Shown here piece after piece: positions 1-8,896 of a stretch of 64,000 bases of DNA. The notes under the pieces were generated by a model that saw nothing but the letters and a program-made list of their open reading frames with translations, had not been told where the DNA came from and made no database searches. Every line of letters starts with the position of its first letter. Position 1 is the stretch's first letter. Position numbers and translations under genes: made by a program. Source of the DNA: Fomes fomentarius (taxonomy: Eukaryota > Basidiomycota > Agaricomycetes > Polyporales > Polyporaceae); assembly GCA_022606135.1 (NCBI GenBank), contig JABYQN010000001.1, positions 4,216,001 to 4,280,000 on the forward strand, written 5' to 3'.

Positions 1-163
1 ATATGTGCCACTTGACGTCATTATCGCGCAGAGTCTTCTGCAAAGCTTTAGTGGTCTCGGGTGTGATCCCTGGGAATCGCGCGGGAGCTTGGGGAGATGG
101 TGCTGGAGATGGAACCGGAAATATTTTGTGGAGAGTTTCGTCCAACATCCGATAGCCAGCCAT
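1..163 (-). CDS. 5' end of a probable questin oxidase-like (DUF4243) gene, cut by window edge
   Basis: The minus strand opens with ATG at 163 and reads without a stop to the window edge, giving about 54 residues starting MAGYRMLDETLHKIFPVPSP. A Pro/Ala-rich stretch follows, then a segment ending TLRDNDVKWHI. From memory, a short segment about opposing a chain of residues before a 'WHIFF' type motif resembles the N-terminus of questin oxidase-like (DUF4243) proteins; only the start is visible, so this is an inference. A TATATAAA box lies about 80 bases upstream, which supports this ATG over the longer frame beginning further up. Family members are Baeyer-Villiger-type oxidases of polyketide routes or uncharacterised relatives. 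The body of the gene lies outside the window. Confidence 0.5.
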   Translation of the reverse strand, partial: MAGYRMLDETLHKIFPVPSPAPSPQAPARFPGITPETTKALQKTLRDNDVKWHI

Positions 164-240
164 ATTGATTTGTCTTGTGGAAGTGTGTCTGACGTGGTAG
201 GGAAGACGATGCAAGGAGAGGGGTGAGACTCTGAGCATGG

Positions 241-248
241 TTTATATA
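241..248 (-). promoter_or_regulatory. TATA box of the left-edge gene
   Basis: TATATAAA on the minus strand, about 78 bases upstream of the proposed ATG. Confidence 0.5.
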
Positions 249-269
249 GCGTGAGCCTGGTAGCAAATT

Positions 270-1062
270 ACGTCAGTTAGGACAGGTGAGCGACCACCTG
301 GACGGAACCTTACACCACAAACTTAGAGTTCTCAACTCGATGTCGCTGTATACGATGAGCTCTTCTAAGTACTTTATGTAGGCATGCGTCGGGCGCAGCA
401 AACAGTAGGGTGCTGATTATTCACACTGCGCGCCTGGTGTGGGTCGGCTCCCTTTGTGGAGTGCTTGGAGCATGATCTCATGTGCACGTGGACTGGACGA
501 GTGTATGAGCTTGGCCTCCGTATAGACAGCCCAGACGACCGAGCATAGCCTGAGTTATACTGCGATTCATACTAGCAAGACCGACCGCATCAAGGCCAAC
601 CGCCTCCAGAATAAACGTATTACGCATTCCTGATGGGCTTGACCACTCAACGCGTAGACAAGCACCTCGTAGGAGTGAAGGTAGTTGTATTAGCAGTGCC
701 ACTCACCGTCACTATGGAGCACAGCATCTCTTCCAATCGCTTAGGTAGATCTGATCTAGACTCCCTGCACGACAGAAGGCGATCCCACTTGTACGAAAAG
801 CAATCTAGTTTGGGTTGTTGTCCCACCAGCTCACTCTTGGAGGTGAAGTGCGATCTTCCACGTATGACGCACCGAGTTCACTTTGGTTTATGCGCTGTAG
901 GCACGTCAAGCTGTCGGACGCAGTGTTGGCTCAATGTATGTGTATGTACACAACAAGGACTCACCAAGTACACGTCGTGCATTATTCCTGATCTCATGCA
1001 TTCGCAATAGTACGATAGTCCGCATCGTGCCTTCTGGTAAGACGGCCAAGGTAGTTGAATGG
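270..1062. other. Intergenic, no gene recognised
   Basis: This lies between the left-edge gene promoter and the 3' end of tafazzin. Short open frames on both strands overlap one another and show no recognisable motif or plausible intron structure. Confidence 0.5.
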
Positions 1063-2343
1063 TCAAGTGTGCAAGCCTAGTACAGTTTTGCCTAATGCCT
1101 CGACTTCCCGCTGGATGACCGCAGTCACTGCGCTTCTCATCCTCGCAATTTCCGTCGCCCTCGCATGTTGCGCCTCTTGGCGGGTGGCGACCGAAACGGA
1201 TGAACCCAACCAGCCATGTGCCGCTACATTGCCGCTGAGCTCTTCCTCCCGATCGCACGAGGGCTCTGCTACAGCACCAGAAACGCTAGAAGGAGCGTTC
1301 GGTATTCGTCGCTCACGAACGAGCGAAGCGAGCGTGTCCTGTATATCCTGCGATGGTACCGGCTCGCCGAACGTTACGCTGAGCGCTGCCCCTGGTCGGG
1401 GGAGGAACTTGTAAGGGAAGGAACGTCCTTCAGGCATGAGCTTGTCGAAGCCTGGGAGGTGACTTGAGCATGTGTTAACGCCAAAAGTGCGGTCGAGAAC
1501 TAACCCGTCAGCCACATAGGAATGACGATAGGGGGCTTCTGAGCCTCCATCACGATTCGTCCACTGCAAACCGATGTCAATAATGTGTAGTCACTGTATG
1601 AGACAACGGCCTAGGAAAAAGTACACACATTCCCCATTTGAACCTCAGTAAACGTCCAGCGGTAGGGCTCTGGGGGTCGCTTGAATTTTGATTGACCTTG
1701 CCTTCACCGAACAGGTGTATCTCGAGACGCTATGAGCGATCTAGCCTGAGGCATGGCATAGATAAAGCTTACCCATTCTCCGTGGTTCAGCTTCTTAATG
1801 GCAGTATCTATGGCAGGTTGGAAGATTCCGTTCCCTCGGAACGTCTCTATGACTTGTCCGTAACGGAAGAACGTAGAAAAAACACTAGCTGGCGGAAGTC
1901 AATATGCCCATGATCAGCACACGGAGTACACTTGAAGCAATGGGCGACGTACGGGTTTGTGAACATGATGTCCGATGCCCCAAGCGTCCACCGCGTCATA
2001 CGTGAGTCTCGATAGAACCGAGTGGGCAACACTCCCCATACAACAGGATCATCTAGTCTTGTCTTGTTGTCAAGACATCATCGCTGGCATTGCAACGGGG
2101 TGCTCACGTAGAGATGTGATTGGACACTGCCGGCCGATTTCATTGAAGCACCCAATACTGCCACAGATACACGGTATACTCACTTGTCACGATTCCCCGT
2201 CCGTGATTGCGTTCGTCATCCTCTAATGCCTTCTTCAAGTTATCGAGACCTTTCACATTCACGGAGGAGCAGAAGCCAACGTTCAAGAGTGCTTTGCTGA
2301 AGAGCCCGACGGCGCTCACAGTGACCTTCGACAAGAGGCCCAT
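1063..2343 (-). CDS. TAZ1: Tafazzin, cardiolipin-remodelling acyltransferase (7 exons)
   Basis: This is a mitochondrial phospholipid-lysophospholipid transacylase that remodels cardiolipin. Exons are 2343-2184, 2126-2108, 2057-1953, 1884-1773, 1720-1629, 1563-1505 and 1451-1063. They have GT-AG borders and sum to 936 bases (311 residues plus stop), an ordinary fungal tafazzin length. The PlsC-type catalytic motif NHISTLDD is completed across the splice junctions of the 19-base second exon. Further family signatures are FTNPVFSTFFRYGQVIETFR, the HLFGEGKVNQ block, and near the end GFDKLMPEGRSFPYKFLPRP. Residues after about 250 form a charged C-terminal tail rich in Ala and Arg. The gene is transcribed divergently from AUR1. 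The assignment is strong because every conserved block falls in frame. Confidence 0.93.
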
Positions 2344-2977
2344 GAGAGAGGCGGTTCAACGGTAAGCGGCCGGTGAGCACCGAACGGGACGTCGCCAGGC
2401 GTGCAAGAGACGGAAGTACTAGTGGTGGAGGAAAAGATGTTTAGGACTCGAACGTGGACTTGCCAGAGGTTGTCACTGTGTGCGACGCGCGCCCTGCAGG
2501 CCAGAGGGCGCTCCCTTCCACAAGCCCCTTGCTTCTGTCCATCACTGCTCACTCACCGTTCTCCACCGCCAGCTCAGCATCCTCTTCTCAGTCTACCGCT
2601 CGGTGTCTGGTGGCAGTTTGTTTGGTAGTGGGCACGACTTTGCCCTCTGCAGTCTGCGCGAAACGCTTACCAAACCCAACTAGTTCGAGGTCGGTGGGCA
2701 AGGTCCAAGGATACTGCTTCGGCTTTCGTTGAGGAGCTGTGGTTCGCTAGCGTTCAGGTATGTGGCAAATGGTATCCGCGTTTCCGTCCGTAGGGGTGGC
2801 GGGCCTCCACCTGTCGGAAAGATATGTTTCGTATGATGTCGCAACCTCCCATCACGGTGCTCGGCTACACCACCAGCACCACTGGGAGAGATATGAAAAC
2901 ATATTCGATTTGAATCAATGCTTGTTACGTTGCGCTCCCGGCGAAAACTTACCCCATTTCCGAACACAGGTTCCGTC
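2344..2977. promoter_or_regulatory. Divergent promoter between tafazzin and AUR1
   Basis: This 634-base gap separates the two divergent start codons. No TATA box is evident on either side. Overlapping open frames here lack protein-like signatures, so I read it as a shared promoter with both 5' leaders. Confidence 0.5.
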
Positions 2978-4378
2978 ATGTCTGTACGGGGTACATTCGC
3001 GCAGCCCCTTCGCCGCACTGGCGCGGCGTTCGTCGCAGCGGTTGGGCGAATGGACAAGTCGCTTTCACCAAGCGACACAATCAATCGCCTCCGACAACAC
3101 CACTGGACGATCGGTGACTCGGCGTATCTCTTTCAAATTGCTCTCGCCACGTTTTGGATATATATCATGGAGGTTCCCGGATTCCCACTCAAGTTGCTGA
3201 TACCCATACTCTACATAATCGCGCTCCTGGTACCCTTCACGTCGCAATTCTTCGTCCCGGCGAGCCCCATATTCCTCTATCTCCTCAGCTTCTACTGCTC
3301 CAAGTTCATCCCGAAAGACTATCGCCCCACGCCTTCCGTGGTTCTTCTGCCGACCCTCGAGTCCGTATTGTACGGTGCGAATGTCTCTGACATCCTGACG
3401 CGGTTCACACACCCAATTCTCGATATCATCGCATGGGTCCCGTACGGTGTGGGACACTACGTCATACCCTTCATCGTCGGTGCGTTTCTGTGGCTCTTCC
3501 GCCCCAAGGAATCGTTACATTACTGGGCACGTGCGTTCGGATTCATGAACATGACGGGTGTCCTCTGCCAGCTTGTTTTCCCTTGCGCCGCGCCCTGGTA
3601 CGAACTCATCTACGGGCTCACCCCCGCAGACTACTCCATCCGCGGCTCGCCGGGCGGTCTTGCACGGATCGACCGGCTCTTCCACTCGAGCGGGTATACC
3701 GCTGCATTCTCCAATTCTCCTCTCGTCTTCGGCGCGTTCCCCTCGCTCCACGCCGGGTCCGCAACGATGGAGGCTCTCTTCATCTCGCATTTCTTCCCGC
3801 ACACAACCAAATGGGTGTTTGGCTACGCAGCGGTTCTCTACTGGGCGACAATGTACCTCACCCACCACTACCTCGTCGACGTCGTCGGTGGCTCCTGCCT
3901 CGCCGTCGCCTTCTTCTATCTCATGATGCCCGAAGAGCTAAAGAGCACTGCCGCGGCGACGTCGCCTCCCGGCGGGCTCGGCGCGACGACGTATCGATCG
4001 AAGTACGAGATTTACGACCTCGAGGAACCCCATGGACGTGGACGCGGGGCGCGGGGCAACGGCGCGATCATGCGCGACGCGGAGACGTACGACCTCGAAG
4101 AGCTTTCTGACCGCGAGAGCGATTCGGAGATGGACATCACCTACCGTTCGCCCGTCGTCCCTGATGTGCCTACGTCCGCGGTGCCGCTCGTCAAGTCGGG
4201 CGGGCGGGCATCGCCGACGAAGAAGAGCCACAGACACACGGCGAGCATTGCCAGCCTTATCCGTTCGGAGGAGCGGGGCGAGGAGGGATGGAGTCCGATT
4301 GGGGGCTCGTTTGCGTTCCCGCCGACGCCAACGAGGGCGCAGGCTTTCGAGGAGGGTAAGGGGCCGCGGGCTTCGTAG
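2978..4378 (+). CDS. AUR1: Inositol phosphorylceramide synthase catalytic subunit, PAP2 fold
   Basis: This Golgi membrane enzyme transfers phosphoinositol from phosphatidylinositol to ceramide; in yeast Aur1 is the target of aureobasidin A. It is a single exon of 466 residues from the ATG at 2978. An in-frame ATG at 2918 would add 20 residues that look like leader. Several hydrophobic helices are visible (residues about 45-100, 140-190 and 270-330 of the short form). The lipid-phosphatase signatures are FGAFPSLHAGS (His) and HHYLVDVVGG (His and Asp). The last 130 residues are a cytosolic, acidic and Ser-rich tail, longer than the catalytic core needs. The absence of introns is unusual here, since nearly all neighbours are intron-rich. 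Its 3' flank is repeated downstream of the first methyltransferase. Confidence 0.94.
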   Translation: MSVRGTFAQPLRRTGAAFVAAVGRMDKSLSPSDTINRLRQHHWTIGDSAYLFQIALATFWIYIMEVPGFPLKLLIPILYIIALLVPFTSQFFVPASPIFLYLLSFYCSKFIPKDYRPTPSVVLLPTLESVLYGANVSDILTRFTHPILDIIAWVPYGVGHYVIPFIVGAFLWLFRPKESLHYWARAFGFMNMTGVLCQLVFPCAAPWYELIYGLTPADYSIRGSPGGLARIDRLFHSSGYTAAFSNSPLVFGAFPSLHAGSATMEALFISHFFPHTTKWVFGYAAVLYWATMYLTHHYLVDVVGGSCLAVAFFYLMMPEELKSTAAATSPPGGLGATTYRSKYEIYDLEEPHGRGRGARGNGAIMRDAETYDLEELSDRESDSEMDITYRSPVVPDVPTSAVPLVKSGGRASPTKKSHRHTASIASLIRSEERGEEGWSPIGGSFAFPPTPTRAQAFEEGKGPRAS

Positions 4379-4394
4379 GATGGGGACAAACTTC

Positions 4395-4542
4395 TCGAAA
4401 CTCATGGCGCTGGATGCGCTTGTCTGTACATTCCTTTGGGGAGAACCTTTGGTTAGACCTCAGCATACTCTCAGTCCTTCTGTAGTCTTCAATCTATATC
4501 CCCCTCTCCTCCCGGTTAAGTGGCTTATAACCATCTATTATT
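4395..4542 (+). repeat. AUR1 3'-flank segment, direct-repeat copy 1
   Basis: Sequence just after the AUR1 stop recurs, diverged but colinear, at about 6030-6165. Shared blocks include the stretch around 'ggggagaacctt' and the following 'agtcttcaatctatat' region (copy 2 'agtcctcgatctctat'). It marks the left edge of the methyltransferase tandem duplication. Confidence 0.65.
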
Positions 4543-4690
4543 TGAACTACAGCGAGATGGAGAGTTGTAGGATAACCACCCCCATGCGTTAGTCAGCAAA
4601 CGTCGTTGCCGCCACGGCATCCTTCGAACTCCGTAATCTCGGGTCCTTGTCGTGCGCTTGGGCCTCCCACCGGAGTTCCAAATTCAAGTT
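4543..4690. repeat. Inverted segment upstream of methyltransferase 1
   Basis: This stretch is the reverse complement of about 6170-6322, the corresponding leader of the second methyltransferase. Matching blocks run in order through 'gaactacagcgagat', 'ggataaccacc', 'gttgccgccacggca', 'tcgtgcgcttggg' and 'ccaccggagtt'. Flanks on both sides are in direct orientation in the two copies, so only this piece of about 150 bases was flipped. Confidence 0.75.
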
Positions 4691-4694
4691 CGAA

Positions 4695-4717
4695 GTCACA
4701 TCGCACCTTGGTGTGAC
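4695..4717. promoter_or_regulatory. Palindrome upstream of methyltransferase 1
   Basis: An imperfect palindrome beginning gtcaca and ending tgtgac lies about 85 bases upstream of the ATG. The same element, with a perfect CACCGCGGTG core, sits at 6323-6345 upstream of copy 2. It is a candidate site for a dimeric regulator. Confidence 0.35.
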
Positions 4718-4802
4718 TGTACTCATAGTACTACGTTGAAGATGCGAGAGCAATCCGTCTCTCGACCTCTCATTCCTTCATCTCCGTCTCAGCAACTTCT
4801 TC

Positions 4803-5647
4803 ATGAAACTCTCGGCGTCACTCGCTGTCTTGGACGATTTGAGACTCGCGTTCCAGGCGGCGTTCGTGCCGACTGTAATCGCCATCCTTAAGTCCCCTCG
4901 GTTACTTATTCGTCCCCATGAGGTCTCACGGATCTTTATGGCCCACGTCTGGAGAGCGTTTGGCAATGGTACAGACGAGGGTGGGAGGCCTGTCAAGGAG
5001 GGGCTCATCAGAGCAGACGCTTCTGGCGTGGTACTCGATATCGGTGCCGGTACGCGATTACCTTGTTTGTTCCGCTATCGCACATTATCTTCTGAACCAC
5101 CCCTTACACAGGCCACGGCCATACTGTGTTGTATCTCGACCCGACCAAGGTCACAAAATACGTCGCCCTCGAGCCCAACACACTCATGCACTCCGAGATC
5201 CGCATCCTAGCCGCAACCAAGGGGTTCACCCAGGACGCCGGGACGCTACTTATACTGCCATATGGGGCAGAAGAATTGTCTCTTGTTCTCTCCGCGCTCG
5301 GGGGCGCTCACACTGTCGACACGCTCATCTCGATTCTCACGCTTTGCACCATCCCGGATCCCGAGCGCACGCTCACTGCACTTGTAGAACACGTCCTAAC
5401 GCCCGGGGGTACGTTCATGTTCTACGAGCATGTCCTGAGTCCCCGGGACGACGTTGCGTGGTGGCAGCGGTTCTGGACGCCGATGTGGAAGCATGCGTTG
5501 GATGGGTGCCGCCTTGACCGGCCGACACACGTTTGGGTTGGGAAGATGGATGCGTGGAAGGAGGGGAGCGTGTGGGGCAAGCCAGATGAGCCCGAGGAGC
5601 ACTTGTTCTGGCATAGGGTTGGGCGGTTCATCAAGAAGGACGCATGA
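4803..5647 (+). CDS. SAM-dependent methyltransferase, tandem copy 1
   Basis: This is a class I methyltransferase of unknown substrate. Exons 4803-5049 and 5112-5647 join in frame (783 bases, 260 residues). The SAM-binding motif I VVLDIGAGHGH is built across the splice junction, with its glycines at about residues 80-85. It is followed by the acidic YVALEPN strand, TLISILTLCTIPDPERT (motif around strand 4) and TPGGTFMFYEHVLSPRDD. The C-terminal half with WWQRFWTPMWK and a Trp/His-rich ending resembles METTL7-type and fungal 'SAM-methyltransferase' proteins. The N-terminal 30 residues are fairly hydrophobic and may associate with membrane. It is nearly identical in exon 2 to the next gene, so the duplication is recent. 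Confidence 0.85.
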
Positions 5648-6029
5648 GCGAATATCCGATGGTCAAGGAGACTGGGAACGTCCTATGTAGAATTTGACAT
5701 GACTGTGCTTGTGATTTCATGGCGCACGTAGTACGTAGAAGTCTTGGGGTGTTCATTATAACCTACATGATGAAGGTAGACGTATACAATTAGTGCACAC
5801 GATTGACTCGAGACTCCAGCTTCCTAACGAACTCATCAAGAGACCGCTGAGCTCTGCTCCTGGCATCCTAGTTTCGATACAATCTCCTCTCACGTTTACT
5901 GTGGGTCGGAGGGCCTGGGTTTGGATCGAAGTCTGGGATGTTGACGGGGTCTGGGGGATGGAATTGTTGTTGGATCCGTTCCTCAGTGTAACATAGTAGA
6001 GGAAGTCCGTCTGTGCGATAGAGTCTCAA

Positions 6030-6165
6030 ATCTCGCAGGGGCACTGGGTGGACTTGTGTGCGCATTTTCTTGGGGGGAACCTTGGATTATCGAACCTCTC
6101 CGTCGTTCTATAGTCCTCGATCTCTATTCTTCCATCCTCTAGGCTACGTGACCCGTATTCATCTT
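6030..6165 (+). repeat. AUR1 3'-flank segment, direct-repeat copy 2
   Basis: This is a diverged direct copy of about 4395-4542, placed between the two methyltransferases. It shows that the duplicated unit started in the AUR1 3' flank. Confidence 0.65.
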
Positions 6166-6169
6166 CTCT

Positions 6170-6322
6170 CTGGACTGAAACTCCGGTGGGAACCCCAAGC
6201 GCACGAAAAGAACCGCAGATAACGGCGTTCTAAGGCTCAGGGCTGCCGTGGCGGCAACGACGTTTGCTGACTAATGCGTATGGGTGGTTATCCTACAGCT
6301 CCTCATCTCGCTGTAGTTCAAT
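6170..6322. repeat. Leader segment of methyltransferase 2, inverted relative to copy 1
   Basis: This is the reverse complement of 4543-4690 with scattered mismatches. It runs directly into the palindrome that precedes the second gene. Confidence 0.75.
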
Positions 6323-6345
6323 GTCACATCGCACCGCGGTGTGAC
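6323..6345. promoter_or_regulatory. Palindrome upstream of methyltransferase 2
   Basis: Outer arms gtcaca/tgtgac enclose a perfect ten-base palindrome CACCGCGGTG, 83 bases before the ATG. Copy 1 has lost the core symmetry (ccttgg in place of ccgcgg). Confidence 0.4.
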
Positions 6346-6427
6346 TGTACTAATAGTATGTTGATGATGCGAGGGCAAGCCCTCTCTCCACCTCTTGTTC
6401 CCCCATCTCCGTCCCACGAAAATCTCC

Positions 6428-7275
6428 ATGAAACTCTCAGAGTCACTGGGCCCTATCCTACATGGCTTGAGGTGTGCGTTCCAGGCGGCATTCGTGCCGA
6501 CTGTCACCGCCATCCTCAAGTCCCCTCAATTGCTCATTCGTCCTCAAGAGGTCTCACGAATTTTCATGGCCCACGTCTGGAAATTGATTGGCAATGGGAT
6601 AGACGAGGGTGGGAGATCTGCCAAGGAGGGGCTCATCAGAGCAAACGCTTCTGGCGTGGTGCTCGATATCGGTGCCGGTACGCAGCCACCTCGTTTGTTT
6701 CGATATCGTACGCTACCTTCTGATACATTCCTTACACAGGCCACGGCCATACTGTGTTGTATCTCGACCCGACCAAGGTCACAAACTACGTCGCCCTCGA
6801 GCCCAACGCACTCATGCACCCCGAGATCCGCATCCTAGCCGCAACCAAAGGGTTCACAGAGGACGCCGGGACGCTACTTATACTGCCATATAGGGCAGAA
6901 GAATTGTCTCTTGTTCTCTCCGCGCTCGGGGGCGCTCACACCGTGGACACGCTCATCTCGATTCTCACGCTTTGCACCATCCCGGATCCCGAGCGCACGC
7001 TCGCTGCACTTGTAGAACACGTTCTATCGCCCGGGGGTACGTTCATGTTCTACGAGCACGTCCTGAGTCCCCGGGACGACGTTGCGTGGTGGCAGCGGTT
7101 CTGGACGCCGATGTGGAAGTATACATTGGATGGGTGCCGCCTTGACCGGCCGACACACGTTTGGGTTGGGAAGATGGATGCGTGGAAGGAGGGGAACGTG
7201 TGGGGCCAGCCAGACGAGCCCGAGGAGCACTTGTTCTGTCACAGGATTGGGCAATTCGTCAAGAAGAACGCATGA
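6428..7275 (+). CDS. SAM-dependent methyltransferase, tandem copy 2
   Basis: Exons 6428-6677 and 6740-7275 give 786 bases (261 residues), with the intron in the same place and phase as copy 1. Motif I, the acidic EPN strand and the PGGTFMFYEHVLSP block are all kept. Differences cluster in the first exon (MKLSESLGPILHG against MKLSASLAVLDD) and in a few C-terminal residues. The 3' flank (7276-7440) repeats that of copy 1 (5648-5790), including 'catggcgcacgtagtacgtagaag'-type sequence. Both copies look functional. I cannot assign a substrate. Confidence 0.85.
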
Positions 7276-7440
7276 GCGAATATCCATGATATGATGCATA
7301 TGTTGATCAAGGCAGGAAAAAACCCCGACTTCTGACATGGCTAGTACATGAGGTTGTGCTTGTATTTTCATGGCGCACGTAGTACGTAGAAGTTTTGAGG
7401 CGTTCGTTATGACCTGCAAGATGAACTTATGTACTAGATG

Positions 7441-8896
7441 CTTACAACACACGACCCACTTCGACAATAGTTGATGCGAGGAATACTACCACGTCGGAGG
7501 CCGTTCGAGTCCAGTATTGCACAGGTAGTCTTGAGTTAGACTACTGATGTACTGATAGCACCCAGGGAAGGCGGACGCTGATAAGCTTTCGTGCAGGTAT
7601 GGGAGCGAGTTGGACAGAAGAGCTATTCGGGACGTGAAACGCAGGGATGTCACCTGGATGAACGTTGTTGGGGTTGTCTGCGACCAACAACCATCACCAC
7701 GACCCTAGGCCTTCCTTTCTCCTGATATACTACGAGCTAGGTTTCATCAAGACTACAACGTAAGCACCTGATATCATGTTCTGATCACAGCAATGACTCA
7801 GGCTATGTGACGACGGCGACCTCGCCCACCGCAGCAGAAGCACGTTCGTCGACGGTGGTGCAAGCGTCCTCACAACAAAACACCATACTTTCCAGTGTGA
7901 GTGGTCTCAAAGAAGACATGGATCTGTCCGTGCTAGAGGAGCCGTTGTCATCAACAAGGTGTGTAGTACACGAGGTTCCTACATCTGGTGCTCCCTCCGA
8001 GCACGCCGCCCATCGTTCAATCCAGGAGGACTGGGTACAGCGTATGCACATGGGTCGAACCAGGGTCGGATATCACAGAATCACACTGCACCCATTGGCT
8101 ACATATGTTACAGTGCTTCCAGTGCCCACACAATGCACCCGACTATAACCGCATCAAGTCGCGGTCATGATCGGGTCACGGTGGTAGTGGGGACTCGGGA
8201 GTCCAAACAATGCAGCGGCAGTTTGTTGAGAAGATTGGTATCTTCTGGAAACACCGCTCACACAACTTCGCCTGTTGCTGTGCAATCGCAAGGCTGAGCG
8301 CTCCGTATGTTGTGTGGACTTGGCATCGTCCGTGAAGCTGGACGACAGTACGCGTTGGCGCGTGAACTTGCTCCCGCCCTGCGACTTGAGTCATAACTCG
8401 CTCCAAACGACGTGTGGGTACTTCGAGGCAATTGGAGACGTCGAGACTGGACAGTGGAGCGCAACGTACTTATCTCCAATATACTAGTAGGAGTTAAGTC
8501 GGGATGTGGCGATTATGATTTGGCGCCAAGGGTTAGCTTGCCCGCGGGAGGTCGCCTCACCCAACTTCCAACAGTCGCGCTTGTGTCCATATCATCAGTT
8601 TCAGGCGATGCCTCGCGTTCACCAGCAGTCCGAGTCCGACTCCTACATATATCTTACCTGGCGACGATGCCTCCGATCCCCTCTTCCTTGGTACTGTTTT
8701 GGTCGGGGATACTAAGCTTAAGCTTCTGTCTATCTGCTGGCCAAGCCTGTTCGTATCCATATCTCTCTTGGCACTCCCACCCCGCAGAAGCGTTGTTCAC
8801 TCCAAATTGATATTACCCCACGTTTCTGGCAAGTACCTTCTCCCACGTTTCTTCATCTTCTATTCTTTCTGTCCTTCTGTGTCTTTGTCCTCTGTA
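7441..8896. other. Intergenic, no gene recognised; CAX1 leader at right end
   Basis: Open frames at 7807-8148 and 7959-8297 (+) are low-complexity and lack recognisable motifs. The last 80 bases are a CT-rich tract ending at the CAX1 start, typical of fungal 5' leaders. Confidence 0.5.

Noticed and set aside
3065..4592. Long antisense and alternative-frame openings over AUR1
   Set aside because: They are shadows of a GC-rich single-exon gene with strong codon bias.
7807..8297. Ser/Thr-rich frames between methyltransferase 2 and CAX1
   Set aside because: They are low-complexity, with no motif and no consistent exon structure.
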